From Chloroflexota bacterium (GTDB lineage Bacteria > Chloroflexota > Limnocylindria > P2-11E): a stretch of DNA of 44,122 nt. Positions 11,472-19,794 of the stretch are shown piece after piece. The notes below the pieces were generated by a model. That model was not told the origin of the DNA. It did not search any database and saw only the letters and a list, made by a program, of their open reading frames with translations. The stretch is taken from positions 1 through 44,122 of the forward strand of contig VBFY01000066.1 of NCBI GenBank assembly GCA_005889405.1, given 5' to 3'. Position 1 is the stretch's first letter. Every line of letters begins with the position of its first letter. The position numbers and the translations under genes were made by a program.

Positions 11472-12098
11472 GTGGCGGTGCTGACGCTCGCGGACCTCGT
11501 CGCGAACGGCACGATGTCGCCCGAGATCGCGGCGACGCTTCACGCCACCGCGAACGGACGCCATTCCTTCCTCGTCTGCGCGATACCGCGTCTGGCCGGG
11601 AAGAGCACGGTCATGGGCGCGATGCTCGCGCATGCGCCGGAGGGTGCGTCCGTGAAGACGGTGGGCGATGACGGCGTCGACATCGAGGCACTGGCGGTCG
11701 GGGCCGCGGGCGGGTACCTCGTGATCCCCGAGATCAGCGAGTACCCCGTCGCGCCGGGCTACATCTGGGGCTCCCCGGTGCGCCGCGTCTTCGCTGGCGT
11801 CAGCGGCGACGTGGCGCTCGCGGCGGCGCTGCACGCGCCGGGTCCCGACGAGGCGATCGATATCGTGTGCCGCGGCAACGGTGTGCCGGACGAGCGAGCC
11901 GCCCGCATCACGATCGTGGTGTACATCCGGTCGCTGGGAAGGGACTGGCGGCAGCCGACCGGTCGGCGGATCGCGACCGTGCACGAGATCGTCGCGGTGC
12001 GGGGCGGCCGAGCCGAGACCCGGCTCCTCCACCGCTGGGACGAGCGTGCTGACCGCTTCGAGGCGGTCGCGCCCCCGCGACGCCTCGCGGCTCGCTGA
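11472..12098 (+). CDS. Small secretion-ATPase-like (PilT/GspE-related) protein, probably degenerate
   Basis: The 208-residue product has a P-loop-like segment AIPRLAGKST near residues 37-46, which keeps GKS/T but lacks the usual GxxxxGK glycines. Further on come VIPEISEYPVAPGY, then SGDVALAAALHAPGPDEAIDIVC and a GVPDERAARITIVVYIRSL segment. This order resembles the C-terminal half of type II/IV secretion ATPases (Walker B region, HxxxA box, arginine-rich end). The N-terminal domain of true GspE/PilB/CpaF proteins is absent. It may be a remnant or a regulatory relative. The GTG start at 11472 is five bases after the CvpA-CAP stop. No pilus genes flank it, although cpaB and tadE lie 8 kb away. 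The assignment is tentative. Confidence 0.65.
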   Translation: MAVLTLADLVANGTMSPEIAATLHATANGRHSFLVCAIPRLAGKSTVMGAMLAHAPEGASVKTVGDDGVDIEALAVGAAGGYLVIPEISEYPVAPGYIWGSPVRRVFAGVSGDVALAAALHAPGPDEAIDIVCRGNGVPDERAARITIVVYIRSLGRDWRQPTGRRIATVHEIVAVRGGRAETRLLHRWDERADRFEAVAPPRRLAAR

Positions 12099-12147
12099 GC
12101 GCCGCGTTACCATGATCCACATACCGACAACCGAAAGAGGTGCAGCG

Positions 12148-12462
12148 ATGATCGAGATGACGCCCGTCGCGGCCGAGAAGCTCCACGAGCTCCGCGGCAC
12201 GGACCCGTCGCGAGCCTTCCTTCGGATGTACGTCGCGGGCAAGAGCTGCTGCTCGTACCAGTACGGCCTCGCGTTCGACGCCACGCCGGACGAGAAGGAC
12301 ACCGTCAGCGACGTCGCAGGGATCCCACTCGCGGTAGACCCGCTGAGCCAGCCGTACGCAGACGGCGCGATCATCGACTTCGTCGACGGGCCAGAGGGAA
12401 CGGGCTTCCTCGTGAAGAATCCCACGCTCGGCGGCGGCTGCGCCTGCGGCGGAGCCGGCTAG
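12148..12462 (+). CDS. HesB/IscA/ErpA-family iron-sulfur carrier protein
   Basis: A-type carriers bind Fe-S clusters and pass them to apoproteins. The 104-residue product has the family layout: N-terminal MIEMTPVAAEKLHEL, a cysteine pair in GKSCCSYQYGLAFD near residue 34, and the C-terminal GGGCACGG with the conserved Cys-x-Cys. The ATG at 12148 is preceded by AAAGAGG at good spacing; an in-frame ATG at 12112 would add 12 residues. It faces the lutBA fusion, whose product carries several Fe-S clusters, though such a partnership is only suggested by position. The three Cys agree with IscA/ErpA, but the subfamily is not resolved. Confidence 0.88.
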   Translation: MIEMTPVAAEKLHELRGTDPSRAFLRMYVAGKSCCSYQYGLAFDATPDEKDTVSDVAGIPLAVDPLSQPYADGAIIDFVDGPEGTGFLVKNPTLGGGCACGGAG

Positions 12463-12479
12463 TCCAAGGCTAGTCCGGC
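12454..12479. terminator. Bidirectional stem-loop between convergent genes
   Basis: GCCGGCTAG pairs with CTAG-T-CCGGC (one bulged T) around the 7-nt loop TCCAAGG. The stem includes the TAG stop codons of both the IscA-type gene (plus strand) and the lutBA fusion (minus strand), which face each other seven bases apart. There is no T-run on either side. Confidence 0.5.
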
Positions 12480-14635
12480 GCGGCGAGCGACTCCCACAGC
12501 ACCTCGGCCAAGTGCCGTACCTTGACGCGCTGGTCTCGCGCGTCCAGGCCGCCGCGCAGATGCGTGAGGCAGCCCGGGTTGTCGGTGATCACGATGTCGG
12601 CACCGGTCGCCGCGATGTTCGCGAGCTTGGTCTCGAGCACGAAGTTCGCGACGTCGGGATGCTCGAACGAGAACGTCCCGCCGAATCCGCAGCACACCGC
12701 TGAGTCCGCCATCTCGACGAGCTGGACACCGACGCCACGCAGGAGCTCGCGCGGCTCGTCGTGGAGGCCCAGCACGTTCGCCGACTGACAGGCGTCGTGA
12801 TAGGTCGCGCGGATTCCGAGCTGCTTGCCGCTCGCGCCGCGCTCGACCGCCAAGTCGTGCGCGAACTTTGTGAACGACACGATGCGCTCGCCGAGGCGCC
12901 GCGCGCGCTCTGCCCACTCGGGCTCGTCCGCGAGGATCCGCTCGTAGTCCTGCGCGATCGTGATCGCGCAGGACGACGAGGGCGCGACGAGCTTGTCAGC
13001 CTGGACCCGCTCGAGCGCGGCGATCATCTCCTTCGCCATCGCCCGCGCGTTCTTGCGGTCGCCGCTGTTCATATGAGGCAGGCCGCAGCAGCGGCGGCCC
13101 TCGACGATGTGCACGTCCGCGCCGAGCGCCTGCAGCGTCCGCGCGGCCGCGTATCCGGCGCCAGGCAGGAAGTGGTCGACGATGCACGAGGGGAAGAGGC
13201 CGACGCGGACGACCGGGTCGGTCGGGTTCGTCTGCGTGATCTCGCGGGCTCGGTAGTGGAGCGGCTGCTGCGCCACCGCCGGGAGGCTCTTCTCCTTGCC
13301 GAGCTCGCCGAACGGCAGACGCACCAGGCTGCCGTGACGGAGCGGGCCCTGGAGCGCGGAGAGCCACCCGGTCATGCGATCGATGCGCTGTGGCGAGGTC
13401 CACTGCGACAGCGCGACGCGTTTGGCCCACGAGATCCCGGTGCGCTGGACCGCGAGCGCGCGCACGTCGGTGATGAGCGAGGCGATCGGGATGCCGACCG
13501 GGCACACCGTGTCGCACGCGTTGCAGCCGACGCACATCTGCTGCTCATAGGCGACGCTGTCGAGGCCGTGGTGGAACGGTGACACGACCAGCCCGATCGG
13601 CCCGGTATAGATATGGCCGAAAACGTGTCCTCCGACCACCTGGTACGTGGGGCAGACATTGCTGCACGCGCCGCACTTGATGCACCGGAGCGCCTCGCGG
13701 AACGCTGGATCCTCCCGCATGGCGGTGCGGCCGTTGTCGATGAGAACGAAGTGGAGCTCCTTCGGGCCGTGCACGCCGATCTGCGTCTTGAGCTCGATGT
13801 CCGCGGAACGCGACGGGCCCGTGATGAACTGCGTGTAGGTGCTGATCTTCTGGCCGGTCGCGCTGCGCGCGAGGAGCTTCAGGACCGCGGCGGCGGCGTC
13901 GAGCGACGGAACGACCTTCTCCACGCCGACGACGGCGATGTGCACCGCGGGAAGGCTTGTCGCCAGGTCGGCGTTGCCCTCGTTCGTGACGAGGACGAGC
14001 GTGCCGGTGTCGGCGATGAGGATGTTGCCGCCGGTGATGCCGACGTCCGCTTTGAGGAACGAGCTGCGAAGCTCATCGCGCGCCACCGCGACAAGGGAGG
14101 CCGTGTCGTCGCTGACCGGATGTCCGACGGCCTTCGCGAACAGCGTGGCGATCTCCTCGCGCGTCTTGTGGATCGCCGGCGCGATGAGGTGCGATGGGCG
14201 CTCGCCGGCAAGCTGGATGATCCATTCGCCGAGGTCGGTCTCGACGGCGGTGATGCCGTTCGCGGCGAGGTGCTCGTTGAGCTCGATCTCCTCGGTGGCC
14301 ATCGACTTCGACTTCACCACCAGCTTCGCCTTCTTGGCGCGGCAGATCGCGGTGACCACTCGGCGCGCCTCCTCGGCATCGACCGCGCGATAGACCTTCG
14401 CGCCCACCGCCTCGGCTTCCTTCGTGAAGCGGTCGATGAGCGCGGGGAGGTCGTCGATCGCCTGCTTCTTGCGCGAGGTGAGGTCGGCGCGGAGGCCGGG
14501 CCAGTCGACCTCGCGCATGCGGTCGGCGCGTCGCAGGCCGAGCGCAGGCAGCGCGCGATGCAGCGCGACGCGCAGCTTGTCCGAGTTGAGCGCGCGATCC
14601 AGCTTGCGGCGGAATTCGGTCTTCGAGGCGGTCAT
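12470..14635 (-). CDS. LutB-LutA fusion: LUD-domain iron-sulfur protein with C-terminal CCG domains (L-lactate oxidation)
   Basis: The 721-residue protein joins two proteins that are separate in the LutABC/LldEFG lactate oxidation complex. Residues ~70-290 are a LUD domain (with TEEIELNEHL, GEWIIQL, ITGGNILIADTGT and a later FITGPSRSADIE). Two ferredoxin-type motifs follow, CIKCGACSNVCP near 316 and CVGCNACDTVCP near 365, as in LutB/LldF. The C-terminal third, from about residue 480, matches LutA/LldE with two CCG repeats: FPSCIVDHFLPGAGYAA with RCCGLPH, and HDACQSANVLG with VCCGFGG. The ATG overlaps the permease stop (ATGA). It is the last gene of the iclR-led operon. No LutC is in view. Lactate is the likely substrate by family, but a related 2-hydroxyacid is possible. 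Confidence 0.92.
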   Translation of the reverse strand: MTASKTEFRRKLDRALNSDKLRVALHRALPALGLRRADRMREVDWPGLRADLTSRKKQAIDDLPALIDRFTKEAEAVGAKVYRAVDAEEARRVVTAICRAKKAKLVVKSKSMATEEIELNEHLAANGITAVETDLGEWIIQLAGERPSHLIAPAIHKTREEIATLFAKAVGHPVSDDTASLVAVARDELRSSFLKADVGITGGNILIADTGTLVLVTNEGNADLATSLPAVHIAVVGVEKVVPSLDAAAAVLKLLARSATGQKISTYTQFITGPSRSADIELKTQIGVHGPKELHFVLIDNGRTAMREDPAFREALRCIKCGACSNVCPTYQVVGGHVFGHIYTGPIGLVVSPFHHGLDSVAYEQQMCVGCNACDTVCPVGIPIASLITDVRALAVQRTGISWAKRVALSQWTSPQRIDRMTGWLSALQGPLRHGSLVRLPFGELGKEKSLPAVAQQPLHYRAREITQTNPTDPVVRVGLFPSCIVDHFLPGAGYAAARTLQALGADVHIVEGRRCCGLPHMNSGDRKNARAMAKEMIAALERVQADKLVAPSSSCAITIAQDYERILADEPEWAERARRLGERIVSFTKFAHDLAVERGASGKQLGIRATYHDACQSANVLGLHDEPRELLRGVGVQLVEMADSAVCCGFGGTFSFEHPDVANFVLETKLANIAATGADIVITDNPGCLTHLRGGLDARDQRVKVRHLAEVLWESLAAPD

Positions 14636-15915
14636 GAGAGCACCAGGTAGCGGATCCAGATGTCGATGGACGCGACGACCAGCGTTGCGAGCGTGGCTGG
14701 GACGCCGTACCGCAGGTACTGCATGAAGGTGATCGGGTAGCCGCGCGCCTCGCTCATGCTCGCGACGACGACGTTCGCGGAAGCGCCGACGATCGTGGCG
14801 TTACCTCCCAGGTTCGCGCCGAGCGCGAGCGCCCAGATGAGCGGCTCTCGGTCGACATTTTGCCCGAGCGCCTGGATCAGCGGGACCATCGTCACGGTGT
14901 ACGGGATGTTGTCGACGATCGCCGAGATGAAGCCACTCATCCATAAGACCACGAGCGCCGCCAGATGGGTGCGGCCACCGGTCCAGGACAGGACGCCCGC
15001 CGCAAGATCCGAGATGATGCCGGCCTTGACGACGGCGCCGACGAGGATGAACAAGCCGATGAAGAAGAATAGGGTCGGCCACTCGACCGTGTTGAAGATC
15101 TCGTGCACATCCTCGCGCGCCGCGATCATGAGCACGACCGCGCCGGTCATGGCGATGGTCGCCCCTTCCAGCCCGAGTGTCCGACTGAATAGGAACCCCA
15201 GGATCGTGAAGGCCATGACGACGAGTGAGATCCGCATGAGCGGCACGTTGACGATCTTGCGCTCCGCCTCGACCAGGCGCGTGATGTCGTCCGGCTCCAG
15301 GGCCGAGGTCGCGGCCCTGAGCTCATCCCTGAACAGCCAGCGGGCCAACAGGAGATAGACCAGGAGTGCGGCGGCGGCGGCCGGTGTGAGGTTCAGTAGG
15401 AAGTCGTTGAAGTCCTTGCCCATCTGGCTGCCGATGATGATGTTGGGCGGATCGCCGATGAGCGTCGCGGTCCCTCCGATGTTCGACGCGATCACCTGCG
15501 AGATGAGGAAAGGGACCGGCGAGGTCCCGAGGCGCTGAGCGACGAAGAACGTGATCGGTGTCAGCAGGACGACGGTCGTCACGTTGTCGAGGAACGCGCT
15601 TACGACGGCCGTGATCACGCTCGTGAGCAGGAGCAGGCGGTACGGCTGACCCTCCGCGCGGCGGACGGCCTCGACCGCGATCCATTGGAAGATACCGGTC
15701 TTCGCCATCACGTTCGCAATGATCATCATGCCCGCGAGGAGGAAGATCACGTTGAAGTCGACGAAGGCGAAGGCCTCGCGCTGGTCGACGAGCTTCAGCA
15801 ATATGACCAGCGAGGCACCGAGCAGGGCGGCAAGGGTGCGGTGGATCTTCTCCGTGACGATGAGTGCATAGATCCCGAGGAAGATCGCGCCCGCGAGTAG
15901 CTCTTCGCCTCTCAT
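14632..15915 (-). CDS. ArsB/NhaD/SLC13-superfamily (ion transporter) permease
   Basis: The 427-residue product has about eleven membrane helices and the two internally repeated motifs of the ion transporter superfamily: VSAFLDNVTTVVLLTP followed by NIGGTATLIGDPPNI in the first half, and ISAIVDNIPYTVTMVP followed by GANLGGNATIVGASAN in the second. Length and repeats resemble ArsB and the P-protein/citrate-transporter group. No arsR, arsC or arsA is nearby. It lies between glcF and the lutBA fusion with 4-nt overlaps on both sides, so import or export of an organic acid (glycolate, lactate, or a product) coupled to Na+ or H+ is the more likely job. The ATG at 15915 lies in the last codons of glcF. 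Confidence 0.88.
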   Translation of the reverse strand: MRGEELLAGAIFLGIYALIVTEKIHRTLAALLGASLVILLKLVDQREAFAFVDFNVIFLLAGMMIIANVMAKTGIFQWIAVEAVRRAEGQPYRLLLLTSVITAVVSAFLDNVTTVVLLTPITFFVAQRLGTSPVPFLISQVIASNIGGTATLIGDPPNIIIGSQMGKDFNDFLLNLTPAAAAALLVYLLLARWLFRDELRAATSALEPDDITRLVEAERKIVNVPLMRISLVVMAFTILGFLFSRTLGLEGATIAMTGAVVLMIAAREDVHEIFNTVEWPTLFFFIGLFILVGAVVKAGIISDLAAGVLSWTGGRTHLAALVVLWMSGFISAIVDNIPYTVTMVPLIQALGQNVDREPLIWALALGANLGGNATIVGASANVVVASMSEARGYPITFMQYLRYGVPATLATLVVASIDIWIRYLVLS

Positions 15916-17213
15916 CCGCCGCCAGTATCGCCGCTCGAGCGATACGCGCGGTCGAGCAGATCCATGAGGTGCACGACGGTGACCGGCGCACGCGCCGCGC
16001 GCAGTCCGGCGGCGATCTGCATCTGGCAGCCCGGGTTCGCCGTCACGACCAGCTGCGCGCCGCTGCGCGTGATGTGGCCGACCTTGCGCTCGAGGAGCTT
16101 CGCCGAGAGCTCGGGCTGCGTGAGGTTGTACGTGCCGGCGCTGCCGCAACACCAGTCGGCTTCCCCGAGCGGCATCACCTCAAGCCCCGGGATCGCGGCG
16201 AGCAGCGCACGTGGCTGCTCGCGTATGCGCTGCCCATGGAGCAAATGGCACGGATCGTCGTACGCGACGCGCGTTCGGAGCGGGCCCGGCATGACGCTGA
16301 GGCCGGCATCGGCGAGGAACTCGCTCGCGTCCTTCACGCGTTTCGCGAAACGTGCCGCGCGCTCCGACCAGGCGGCGTCGTCCTTCAGGAGCCAGCCATA
16401 TTCCTTTAGCGCCGCGCCGCAGCCCGCCGCGTTCACGATGAACGCGTCCACCTCGAGACCTTCGAGAGACGCGATGTTGCGTCGTGCGAGGTCGCGAGCA
16501 TCCGCCCGCTCACCGGCGTGCGCGTGCAGCGCCCCACAACACGTCTGCGACGCGGGCACGATGACCTCGAAACCGTTGCGCGAGAGCACGCGCGCGGTCG
16601 CCGCGTTGGTGTCGGCGAATGCCGCGCGCATCACGCATCCGGTGAAGAGCGCGACGCGGCCGCGGAGCGTCCCGTGCGCGGGATAGGCCGTCGGCAATGC
16701 GCGCGAGGACGCGCGATCGGGGACGAGCGCCAGCAGATTCGCGAGCCGCCCGGCGACGCCGATGCGCTTTCCGATCGCACGTAGGACCGCCGCGGCACCG
16801 AGACGTTTCGAGAGCACCGAGAAATGCGCGAAGGTCCCGAGCACCGCGGGCCGGGGCAGCAGGAGGCGGAACGCGAGCCTCCGGATGAGGCGTTCGGAGG
16901 CCGAGCGCGGCCGCGCCGCCTCGATCTGCGAGCGCGCGCCTTCCATGAGCTTGCCGAACTCCACTCCGGAGGGGCAAGCGGTCTCGCAGGCTCGGCAGTC
17001 GAGGCAGCCGTACATGTGCCGCTCGAATGGATCGCTGGTGACGTCGACGCGGCCTTGCCACACGGTCTCCATGAGCCGGATGCGCCCGCGCGGCGAATCC
17101 ATCTCGACGCCGAGCAACGTGTACGTCGGACACGTCGGCAGGCAAAAACCGCAGTGCACGCAGCGCTGCAGCAGCTCGGGAGACGGCGCGTCGGCGTTCG
17201 GGTATCCGGTCAT
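15912..17213 (-). CDS. glcF: Glycolate oxidase iron-sulfur subunit
   Basis: GlcF carries electrons from the flavin subunits GlcD/GlcE toward the respiratory chain. The 433-residue product starts with two 4Fe-4S motifs, CVHCGFCLPTCPTY near residue 18 and CLDCRACETACPSG near 69. Two CCG domains follow: FTGCVMRAAFADTNAA with QTCCGALHAHAG, and DDPCHLLHGQR with WCCGSAGTYN, ending in TANPGCQMQIAAGL. This layout and length are those of GlcF. The ATG at 17213 overlaps the end of glcE by 4 nt and the stop overlaps the permease start by 3 nt. The upstream extension of the frame is GC-rich shadow of glcE. Confidence 0.95.
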   Translation of the reverse strand: MTGYPNADAPSPELLQRCVHCGFCLPTCPTYTLLGVEMDSPRGRIRLMETVWQGRVDVTSDPFERHMYGCLDCRACETACPSGVEFGKLMEGARSQIEAARPRSASERLIRRLAFRLLLPRPAVLGTFAHFSVLSKRLGAAAVLRAIGKRIGVAGRLANLLALVPDRASSRALPTAYPAHGTLRGRVALFTGCVMRAAFADTNAATARVLSRNGFEVIVPASQTCCGALHAHAGERADARDLARRNIASLEGLEVDAFIVNAAGCGAALKEYGWLLKDDAAWSERAARFAKRVKDASEFLADAGLSVMPGPLRTRVAYDDPCHLLHGQRIREQPRALLAAIPGLEVMPLGEADWCCGSAGTYNLTQPELSAKLLERKVGHITRSGAQLVVTANPGCQMQIAAGLRAARAPVTVVHLMDLLDRAYRSSGDTGGG

Positions 17214-18370
17214 CCCGCGGCGGATCGGCCCGGCTCCAGGATCCCGCGTGGATCGAAGGCTTCCTTCAGCCGGCGCATGAGGAAGAGCCCCGCCGGCTCG
17301 GCGTCGCCCCACGCGCGAAGACGCGCGCGGAGTGACTCAGGCCGCCGCTCGATCCGCGCGGAGCCGCCGCACACGCGCGCGGCCGCGAGCAGCGCGTCGG
17401 CGCCGCCGAGGACCACCGCGTCGTCGGCGCGTAGCACCACGCGCACGATCCCGCTCGCCGCGTCGGCCACGAATTGGGTGAAGCCTTCGAGCCGAGCCGC
17501 GCTCGACGCGAACGCGGGCTGCGCGGCGAGCGGCAGCGCCGCCCGCACGACCGTGCCGTCCCCGCGGGCCGAGACGTCATTCAGTGTCGCGAGCACCGCG
17601 GGCACCCCTTCATGACGCTGCGCGCTCGCTCCATGCGCGCGCGCTGAGCGTGAGAAGAGCTCGAGCGTCCGCTCGACCGGCGCCGCGTCACCGTCGGCTT
17701 GCAGCAAGAGCTCCCATGCGCCACCCGGTCCGCCGGAGATCGCGAGCGCCGCCGGACGCGCCGAGGTGCGCACGATCGCGTCAGCCGCGGCGAACGCCTC
17801 GGCGCTGCGCGCGAACTGAGCGTGCGCGCCCGAGCTGACGGGCGGTCGCGGCAGGACCTTGAACGTGCACTCCACCAGCACGCCGAGCGTGCCGAGTGAT
17901 CCGACGAAGAGCTTGTTGAGGTCGTAGCCCGCGACGTTCTTCACGACGCGGCCGCCGGACCGGGCGACGGTGCCGTCTCCCAGGACCGTCGTCGTACCGA
18001 TGAGGAGATCCCGTACGCCGCCATACCGTGAACGCGAGAATCCGTTGCTGTCCGCTGCGACGATCCCGCCGATCGTGGCGGCGTCTGCGTGCGGGGGGTC
18101 GAGTGGGAGGAACTGACCTGCACGTGCGAGCGCGGCGCGCATATCGGCGAAGCGCGTGCCCGCCGCAACGGTGACGGTGAGGTCGGCGGGTACGTGCGCG
18201 ACGATGCCCGCGAGCGCCGTCGTGTCGAGCACCGCATCAACTGGGAGCACCTCGCCGAGGTAGTCCTTCGTGCCGGCGCCTCTGATCCGCAAGCTGAGCG
18301 ATGCCGCGGCGGACTCGGCGACCGCGCGCGCACAGGCGGCGGCGTCGGCGGGGCGGATGCGGTCCGTCAT
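17210..18370 (-). CDS. glcE: Glycolate oxidase FAD-binding subunit
   Basis: GlcE is the shorter FAD-binding partner of GlcD. The 386-residue product has the PCMH-type FAD domain: VTVAAGTRFADMRAAL, LDPPHADAATIGGIVAADSNG, the RYGGVRDLLIGTT segment, and GGRVVKNVAGYDLNKLFVGSLGTLG, which binds the flavin pyrophosphate. The C-terminal half is the less conserved GlcE substrate-domain remnant, ending with DPRGILEPGRSA as in GlcD/E proteins. The ATG at 18370 overlaps the glcD stop as ATGA; the frame continues upstream only as glcD shadow. The stop overlaps the start of glcF in the same manner. Confidence 0.95.
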   Translation of the reverse strand: MTDRIRPADAAACARAVAESAAASLSLRIRGAGTKDYLGEVLPVDAVLDTTALAGIVAHVPADLTVTVAAGTRFADMRAALARAGQFLPLDPPHADAATIGGIVAADSNGFSRSRYGGVRDLLIGTTTVLGDGTVARSGGRVVKNVAGYDLNKLFVGSLGTLGVLVECTFKVLPRPPVSSGAHAQFARSAEAFAAADAIVRTSARPAALAISGGPGGAWELLLQADGDAAPVERTLELFSRSARAHGASAQRHEGVPAVLATLNDVSARGDGTVVRAALPLAAQPAFASSAARLEGFTQFVADAASGIVRVVLRADDAVVLGGADALLAAARVCGGSARIERRPESLRARLRAWGDAEPAGLFLMRRLKEAFDPRGILEPGRSAAG

Positions 18371-19794
18371 CGCCTTGCGGCGAGCTGGAACTCGCGACAG
18401 CGTCCCGGCGTGGGGAAGATCTTTCCCGGATTCGCGAGACCGGCCGGATCGAACGCGGACTTCACACGACCCATGGTCGCGAGATCGTCCGCGGTGAACT
18501 GCAGCGGCATGAAGCAGTTCTTCTCCATGCCCACGCCGTGCTCGCCGGTGATCGAGCCGCCCGCCGCGACGCACGCCTCGAGGATCTCGAGGCCCGCCTC
18601 CTTCACGCCCTCCAGCTCGCTCTCGTCCGCGAACAGGATGAGCGGATGGAGGTTGCCGTCACCGGCGTGGAAGACGTTCGCGATGCGGACGCCGTGCCGC
18701 TGCGCGACTTCGCGGACCGTCCGCAACACCTCGGGCAGGCGCGTGCGTGGGATCACGCCGTCCTGCACGTAATAGGCGGGCGCGAGACGGCCCATCGCCG
18801 CGAACGCGCCCTTGCGCCCCGCCCAAAGGCGGTCGCGCTCGAGCGACGTCGCCGCGCGCCGCAGCGTCGTCGCGCCGTTCGCGCGGCAGATCTCCTCGAT
18901 GCGCGTGGCGGCCTCGTCGAGACCGTCGCGCAGGCCGTCGACCTCCATAAGAAGGATCCCGCCGGCATCGAGCGGATAGCCCGCGCCGACGGCCGCTTCG
19001 ACCGCCTCCGTCGCGAGCTGGTCCATCAGCTCGATCGCGCTCGGCACGATCCCGGCACCGATGATCGCCGAGACCGTCTCGGACGCGCCGTCGATCGTCG
19101 GGAACGCGGCAAGGATGGTGCGCTTGTCCTCGGGCAGTGGTGTGAGCCGCACGGTGATCTCAGTGACGATGCCGAGCGTCCCCTCCGAGCCGACGAACGC
19201 GCCGATGAGGTCGTAGCCCTCGTACTCGACCGCCTTGCCGCCGAGGCGCACGACGCTGCCGTCGGAGAGCACCAGCTCCAGACCGGTCACGTGGTTCGTC
19301 GTCACGCCGTAGGCGAGCGTGTGGGGCCCGCCGGAATTCTCGGCGACGTTGCCGCCGATCGTGCAGGCCTTCTGGCTCGACGGATCCGGCACGAAGTAGA
19401 GCCCGTGCGGCGCGGCCGCGGTGGAGAGATGCAGGTTCACGAGGCCGGGCTGCACGACCGCACGCATGTTGGGCACGTCGATCTCGAGGATGCGCGACAT
19501 CCGCGCGAACGAAACGACCACACCGCCCTCAACGGGGATGGCTCCGCCGGACAGCCCGGTGCCCGCGCCGCGCGGCACGATCGGCACGTCGTGCTGATGG
19601 CAGAAGCGCGAGAGCTTCGCGACGTCGGCCGTGTCGTTCGGAAGGACGACCGCATCGGGCGTCGCCGTGTCGACCGCGCCGTCGAATTCGTAGACGAGGA
19701 GATCCTCGCGCGTCCCGAGCACCTTGTCGGTTCCGAGCAGAGCGATGAGCGCGGAGACCAGCGGCGCTCCGCGGAGGCCCGCGCGCACCGTCAC
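18367..19794 (-). CDS. glcD: Glycolate oxidase subunit GlcD (FAD-linked 2-hydroxyacid dehydrogenase)
   Basis: GlcD oxidises glycolate (or a similar 2-hydroxyacid such as D-lactate) with FAD. The 475-residue product has the FAD_binding_4 domain with PRGAGTGLSGGAIP near residue 75, CTIGGNVAENSGGPHTLAYG, and the YDLIGAFVGSEGTLGIV motif. The C-terminal oxidase domain has FHAGDGNLHPLI and GSITGEHGVGMEK, which hold the active-site His residues of this family, and ends in the usual DPAGLANPGKIFP. The GTG at 19794 overlaps the iclR stop (GTGA); a second GTG two codons later is an alternative. Substrate choice within the family cannot be read from the sequence. Confidence 0.96.
   Translation of the reverse strand: MTVRAGLRGAPLVSALIALLGTDKVLGTREDLLVYEFDGAVDTATPDAVVLPNDTADVAKLSRFCHQHDVPIVPRGAGTGLSGGAIPVEGGVVVSFARMSRILEIDVPNMRAVVQPGLVNLHLSTAAAPHGLYFVPDPSSQKACTIGGNVAENSGGPHTLAYGVTTNHVTGLELVLSDGSVVRLGGKAVEYEGYDLIGAFVGSEGTLGIVTEITVRLTPLPEDKRTILAAFPTIDGASETVSAIIGAGIVPSAIELMDQLATEAVEAAVGAGYPLDAGGILLMEVDGLRDGLDEAATRIEEICRANGATTLRRAATSLERDRLWAGRKGAFAAMGRLAPAYYVQDGVIPRTRLPEVLRTVREVAQRHGVRIANVFHAGDGNLHPLILFADESELEGVKEAGLEILEACVAAGGSITGEHGVGMEKNCFMPLQFTADDLATMGRVKSAFDPAGLANPGKIFPTPGRCREFQLAARR

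Noticed and set aside
13613-14650. 345-codon open frame antisense to the lutBA fusion
   Set aside because: No domain, biased composition, and fully inside a conserved gene.
14632-15915. Arsenite efflux pump
   Set aside because: The fold is right but no arsenic resistance gene is near and the operon is for organic acids, so the specific name was not used.
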